From Microvirga sp. (GTDB taxonomy: Bacteria; Pseudomonadota; Alphaproteobacteria; Rhizobiales; Beijerinckiaceae): a DNA stretch of 33,940 bases. Below, piece after piece: positions 31,983-33,940 of this stretch (the first letter of the stretch is position 1; each line of letters begins with the position of its first letter). Location of the stretch: contig JAQSWQ010000037.1 of NCBI GenBank assembly GCA_029266525.1, positions 1-33,940 of the forward strand, given 5' to 3'. Below the pieces are notes generated by a model. The model did not search any database, was not told the origin of the DNA, and saw nothing but the letters and a program-made list of their open reading frames with translations. The position numbers were made by a program, and so were the translations under genes.

Positions 31983-33500
31983 ATGAACACCCCCCGCGTG
32001 ATCCGCCTCAACGCCGAGGACAACGTCGTCATCGCCATCGACGTCGTGGCCAAGGGCGATCCGGCCTACGGCATCACCGCCCGCGAGCGCATCCACAAGG
32101 GCCACAAGATGGCGATCGAGCCGATCCGGGAGAGCGAGCCGATCCGGAAATTCAACCAGATCATCGGCTTCGCCAAGGGCCACATCGCGCCGGGCGAATG
32201 GGTGCACGAGCACAACACCGGCCTGCACGATTTCGAGCGCGACTACCGCTTCGCCGAGGATGCCCACGACGACGGGCTCCTGCCCGAGGGCATGCGCGCG
32301 ACCTTCGAGGGCTTTGCCCGCGGCAACGGGCGCTCGGGCACGCGCAACTACATCGGCATCCTCACCTCGGTGAACTGCTCGGCGAGCGTGGCGCGCTTCG
32401 CGGCGGCGGCGGTCGAGAAGTCCGGGCTGCTCGCCGACTACCCGGGCGTCGACGGCGTGGTCGCGATCGTGCACGGCACCGGCTGCGGCCATGCCGCCTA
32501 CGGCGAGGGCTTCGAGGTCCTGCGGCGCACGCAATGGGGCTACGCCAGCCACCCGAACTTCGCCGGCGTGGTCATGGTCGGCCTCGGCTGCGAGGTCTTC
32601 CAGATCGGCCGCATGAAGAAGGAATACGGGCTCTCCGAGACCGACACCTTCCGCACGCTGACCATCCAGGAGACCGGCGGCACGAAGAAAACCGTCGAGG
32701 CGATCTCGGCCGCGATCCGCGACATGCTGCCGATCGCCGCGCGGGCGAAGCGCGAGACGCGGCCGGCCTCGGAGCTGGTCTTGGCGCTGCAGTGCGGCGG
32801 CTCCGACGGCTATTCGGCGATCACCGCGAACCCGGCGCTCGGCGCGGCTTCAGACCTCCTGGTGCGCCACGGCGGCGCCTCAATCCTTTCCGAGACGCCG
32901 GAAATCTACGGCGCCGAGCATCTCCTGACGCGCCGCGCCGCGACCCGCGCGATCGGCGAGAAGCTCGTCTCGCGCATCAAATGGTGGGAGGATTACACGG
33001 CGAAGAACGGCGGCGAGATGAACAACAATCCCTCGCCCGGCAACAAGGCCGGCGGGCTCACGACGATCCTCGAGAAGTCGCTCGGCGCCGCCGCCAAGGG
33101 CGGGCAATCGACGCTCCGCGCGGTCTACGAATACGCCGAGCGGGTGACCGACAAGGGCTTCGTCTACATGGACACGCCGGGCTACGATCCGGTAGCCGCG
33201 ACCGGCCAGGTCGCGGGCGGCGCGAACCTCATCTGCTTCACCACCGGCCGCGGCTCGGCCTTCGGCGCCAAGCCCGCCCCCTCCATAAAACTCGCCACCA
33301 ACTCCGACATCTACCGCAAGATGGAGGACGACATGGACATCAACTGCGGCGACGTGCTCGACGGGGTGTCGATCGAGGCCAAGGGCGAGGAGATTTTTGA
33401 AAAGGTGCTGGCGGTGGCCTCGGGCGAGCGCACCAAGTCGGAGGAACTCGGCTACGGCGACGCCGAGTTCGTGCCGTGGCAGATCGGGGCAGTGATGTGA
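31983..33500 (+). CDS. UxaA/GarD-family sugar-acid dehydratase (altronate or galactarate dehydratase type)
   Basis: A 505-residue full-length member of the UxaA/GarD family. An SAF domain (residues 1-95, with KGHKMA and WVHEHN) is fused to the catalytic part, which begins GFARGNGRSGTRNYIGILTS and contains IVHGTGCG (His164, Cys168), LQCGGSDGYSAITANPALG and NNNPSPGNKAGG. The family dehydrates sugar acids such as D-altronate or galactarate, using Fe2+ or a similar metal. Which acid it uses is not clear, because no kinase, aldolase or isomerase of a uronate pathway is next to it. AAGGA is eight bases before the ATG. It appears to be a single-gene unit, 144 nt after the MFS gene. Confidence 0.88.
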   Translation: MNTPRVIRLNAEDNVVIAIDVVAKGDPAYGITARERIHKGHKMAIEPIRESEPIRKFNQIIGFAKGHIAPGEWVHEHNTGLHDFERDYRFAEDAHDDGLLPEGMRATFEGFARGNGRSGTRNYIGILTSVNCSASVARFAAAAVEKSGLLADYPGVDGVVAIVHGTGCGHAAYGEGFEVLRRTQWGYASHPNFAGVVMVGLGCEVFQIGRMKKEYGLSETDTFRTLTIQETGGTKKTVEAISAAIRDMLPIAARAKRETRPASELVLALQCGGSDGYSAITANPALGAASDLLVRHGGASILSETPEIYGAEHLLTRRAATRAIGEKLVSRIKWWEDYTAKNGGEMNNNPSPGNKAGGLTTILEKSLGAAAKGGQSTLRAVYEYAERVTDKGFVYMDTPGYDPVAATGQVAGGANLICFTTGRGSAFGAKPAPSIKLATNSDIYRKMEDDMDINCGDVLDGVSIEAKGEEIFEKVLAVASGERTKSEELGYGDAEFVPWQIGAVM

Positions 33501-33940
33501 CGTTCGGGTCGGTTTTCAGGCGGCCGTGCCGCGAGCCGATCTGAGCAGCAAGAACAGAGTTGCGGTACAGAGCTCACTCTCTCGTCAATGCCAACACCGC
33601 GATTTGCTTGGGATCGGTGTGCCCTCGACATTGTTGATGCTGCGCAAGAGCTTGATCGACGAGGCTCTCGCAGCTTTGCGGCGCCCGCCCGCCCAATGTG
33701 ATCCCCGCTAACGGAGGCCGAGGCTAAAGCGAGGGTAGGCGGTCAGGGGGCTAGGCCGATAAGGATCAGCGGGACGGCCGGCACACCGCGGCCCTGCCGA
33801 ATTGACATCCAGTAGAATTTAGTCCTAGGTAGGCCCAGTTTCGTCCGCCGGGGGACGCTCTCGCGAGGCGTCGTTAGGGTGGGACGGGACCGGTGCCCGC
33901 GCCGGGAACGCATGCCCGGTCCGGGTGGTCGGCTGAGGAA
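33501..33940. other. 440 bp without a convincing gene
   Basis: After the dehydratase no frame looks like a normal gene. At 33574-33720 both strands hold short open frames with less GC-biased codons; the minus-strand one reads GGRAPQSCESLVDQALAQHQ and ends ...TDPKQIAVLALTRE at a stop (33574-33576), but it is only about 50 codons and I cannot place it. It could be a decayed gene end. From about 33835 to the window end the DNA is very GC-rich and full of inverted repeats (GGACCGG...CCGGTCC), perhaps the start of a structured RNA that continues outside. Confidence 0.5.
33802..33830 (+). promoter_or_regulatory. Candidate promoter near the right edge
   Basis: A consensus -35 TTGACA (33802-33807) is followed after 17 bases by CTAGGT (33825-33830), within a locally A/T-rich stretch in otherwise GC-rich DNA. 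The -10 is weak. It would drive transcription towards the window end, where no coding frame is apparent. Confidence 0.35.

Noticed and set aside
30272-33400. A 1042-codon plus-strand frame covering the MFS and dehydratase genes
   Set aside because: It is out of frame with two well-recognised proteins and its translation is low-complexity Arg/Gly/His-rich.
33802-33836. Resemblance of TTGACA...AGTCCTAGGTA to a well-known synthetic consensus promoter
   Set aside because: The matching second half lies at the wrong distance from TTGACA and lacks TATAAT, so the likeness is accidental.

Overview
This window looks like chromosome of a high-G+C alphaproteobacterium, most likely in the Hyphomicrobiales (Rhizobiales); genus not determined. 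The evidence is the block SRP RNA - dnaX - ybaB - recR, the cycM / kdsB - pheA cluster, an alphaproteobacterial DnaX that lacks most of the zinc cysteines, a YejABEF peptide importer with two tandem YejA-type binding proteins, and several families of short palindromic repeats of the rhizobial type. Almost every base is coding, genes often overlap by 1-20 nt, and GTG/TTG starts are common.

Layout. 1-5400: the tail of a NodU-type carbamoyltransferase, a membrane SGNH hydrolase and a short-chain dehydrogenase (+ strand), then on the - strand an isoprenylcysteine-methyltransferase-like membrane protein paired with a stand-alone E2-like acyltransferase, an exported protein with a possible permuted papain-like active site, and a 40-residue lipoprotein with a clear terminator. 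5577-10840 (-): one operon for a polyamine/spermidine-type ABC importer (two permeases, ATPase, Tat-exported binding protein) led by an amidohydrolase. 11072-20070 (-): the yej oligopeptide importer operon in the order yejA1, yejA2, yejB, yejE, [HTH antitoxin + PIN toxin], yejF; a toxin-antitoxin pair sits between the second permease and the ATPase, and the toxin stop overlaps the yejF start. 20214-20568 (+): two tiny overlapping membrane-protein genes. 20581-25065: a membrane-anchored cytochrome c (-), kdsB-pheA (+), and nudC with an FAD monooxygenase (-). 25163-28319 (+): promoter and gene of the small SRP RNA, dnaX, ybaB, recR. 28338-28607: the truncated 3' end of an RND efflux pump gene. 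28643-31838: marR-emrA divergent from an EmrB-type MFS pump across a perfect 14-bp palindrome. 31983-33500: a UxaA/GarD-type sugar-acid dehydratase. 33501-33940: no convincing gene.

What stands out is a family of 109-245 bp structured repeats (10905-11062, 15921-16165, 18045-18204, 27601-27709) whose hairpin arms differ in sequence but still pair, which points to a conserved folded structure. One copy lies inside the translated N-terminus of the second YejA-type protein, between its coupled start codon and its Tat signal. Another appears to supply the ribosome binding site of recR. An unrelated palindrome overlaps the start codon of the 5577-6452 permease. The second point of interest is the HTH/PIN toxin-antitoxin module, which seems to have its own near-leaderless promoter with an operator palindrome in the spacer, embedded in the peptide-transport operon.

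Limits: all calls come from reading the sequence and from knowledge of the families; no similarity search or folding program was run. Substrates of the transporters and enzymes are inferred from family only.
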